In this document: piece by piece, positions 37,740 to 38,350 of the stretch | Layout: each line of letters starts with the position of its first letter | Position numbering within the stretch: the stretch's first letter is position 1 | NCBI GenBank assembly: GCA_964488085.1 | Contig: CAZATK010000004.1 | Location: forward strand, 1-38,350 | Length of the DNA stretch: 38,350 nucleotides | Source of the DNA: CAZATK01 sp964488085 | Lineage (GTDB): Bacteria; Patescibacteriota; Minisyncoccia; UBA6257; UBA11618 | Direction of reading: 5' to 3' | Position numbers and translations under genes: made by a program | Notes under the pieces: model-generated | The model's input: the letters and a program-made list of their open reading frames with translations, nothing else | What the model was told of the DNA's origin: nothing | The model's database searches: none

Positions 37740-38337
37740 AAAGATAAAATCATTGGTTTTTTATGTGATTTTATCTTTAATAATAATTTTAATTTCCACA
37801 ATTTTTTCATTTTTAATTATTTTAAATGTACTTTATTCCTGTTCTAACGAAATAAGAAGCAGTTATTTATTAGAATTTTTGTGTGATAATGTTGAAAAAA
37901 CGGAAGTAAAAAAGGAAGATGAGTTTGTTTGGATAAAGCCAGAAGATATTCTGCGAGTGTATTCTAATGATATTTTAGAAAAGAATGAGGACAGTAAGGC
38001 CGAAAAATTAATTGATGGAGATATTAACTCTGGCGCTTATCCGGGGAATAAAGAATTTGATTATATAATAGAATTTTTGGATGAATATGAGATAAGTCGA
38101 GTAGAAATCTTTTGGGGTGGTAGTGGCACAGGTGAAAAGCATATTCAAAAATGGTCTTTAGAGTCCAAGTCTGGTTTGTTGGGAGAATGGCAGATTGTGG
38201 CTGGTGAAGAACAATCTCCTAGAAGTGAAAACACAGTTTTAAATATAAATATGAAAGCAGATTCTATAAAAATTCGCGCAAGTTCTCGAGATAATTGGAT
38301 CGGAATCTTAGAGGTAAAAGTTTTAAGAAAATCTTAA
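37726..38337 (+). CDS. Membrane-anchored discoidin-like (F5/8 type C) protein
   Basis: 203 residues. A lysine-rich start, one membrane helix (about 11-35), a short linker, then a beta-rich domain (about 75-203). The domain has the pattern of galactose-binding-like folds: KAEKLIDGDINSGAYPG, DYIIEFLDEYEISRVEIFWGG, WSLESKSGLLGEWQIVAGEEQ, and IKIRASSRDNWIGILEVKV. Such domains bind sugars, which suits a protein outside the membrane next to a glycan cluster. It is the last gene seen; the window ends 13 bases later and the operon may continue. Confidence 0.75.
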   Translation: MKKNKKIKSLVFYVILSLIIILISTIFSFLIILNVLYSCSNEIRSSYLLEFLCDNVEKTEVKKEDEFVWIKPEDILRVYSNDILEKNEDSKAEKLIDGDINSGAYPGNKEFDYIIEFLDEYEISRVEIFWGGSGTGEKHIQKWSLESKSGLLGEWQIVAGEEQSPRSENTVLNINMKADSIKIRASSRDNWIGILEVKVLRKS

Positions 38338-38350
38338 ATAAAGGAATAAT

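Noticed and set aside
1..38350. Alternative genetic code with TGA as glycine
   Set aside because: TGA ends rnc, the NUDIX gene and others at the expected family lengths, so the standard code is used.

Overview
The window looks like a piece of a Patescibacteria / Candidate Phyla Radiation genome, probably of the Parcubacteria type. This is inferred from the AT-rich sequence, the standard genetic code, tightly packed overlapping genes, short protein forms (ThrRS without editing domain, MurF-like ligase without its first domain), an rpsP-khpA-trmD block without rimM, a small conserved 85-aa coiled-coil protein, and many palindromic repeats at gene ends. One 100-N scaffold gap (9303-9402) is flanked by the same 55 bases on both sides, so it is probably an unmerged contig overlap.

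Layout: 1-2400 holds the end of cysS, then dnaB and recR. 2400-3050 holds rplU and a small membrane gene on the minus strand. 3046-4230 is an accessory patch: a multi-hairpin repeat, a perfect-consensus promoter driving a secreted papain-like protein whose base use differs from its neighbours, and scraps of tRNA 3' ends. 4230-8850 is a minus-strand division and wall cluster (mraZ-rsmH-ftsL-ftsI-murF) that runs into tRNA-Glu. 8920-10805 has a GNAT acetyltransferase, the gap, tRNA-Val, and rplJ-rplL behind an L10 leader. 10880-14410 carries trmD, khpA, rpsP, a surface protein, rnc, nusB and a short rpmF. 14490-15580 has two small genes and then about 440 bases with no gene but several large nested inverted repeats. 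15630-20110 is dnaE and thrS. 20118-25218 has two unknown genes, gatB, a class III aminotransferase, and a NUDIX gene between two related Rossmann-like genes. 25298-29010 encodes three exported or anchored surface proteins. 29031-38337 is a surface-polysaccharide cluster: a membrane protein, an epimerase, one GT2, three GT4 glycosyltransferases, a deacetylase-like protein, two methyltransferases and a membrane-anchored discoidin-like protein.

The least explained material is outside the genes. There are three repeat families. R1 is a long inverted repeat whose arms differ between copies but stay complementary. R2 is a four-hairpin element of about 150 bases whose stems also change in a compensated way. 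The third is an AT-rich palindrome, of which a 38-base copy sits directly before the start codons of two unrelated genes and appears to contain a promoter. The region 15137-15576 is the best candidate for an undescribed structured RNA or element. Several genes have a good promoter only 7-12 bases before the start codon, which points to leaderless or nearly leaderless transcripts.
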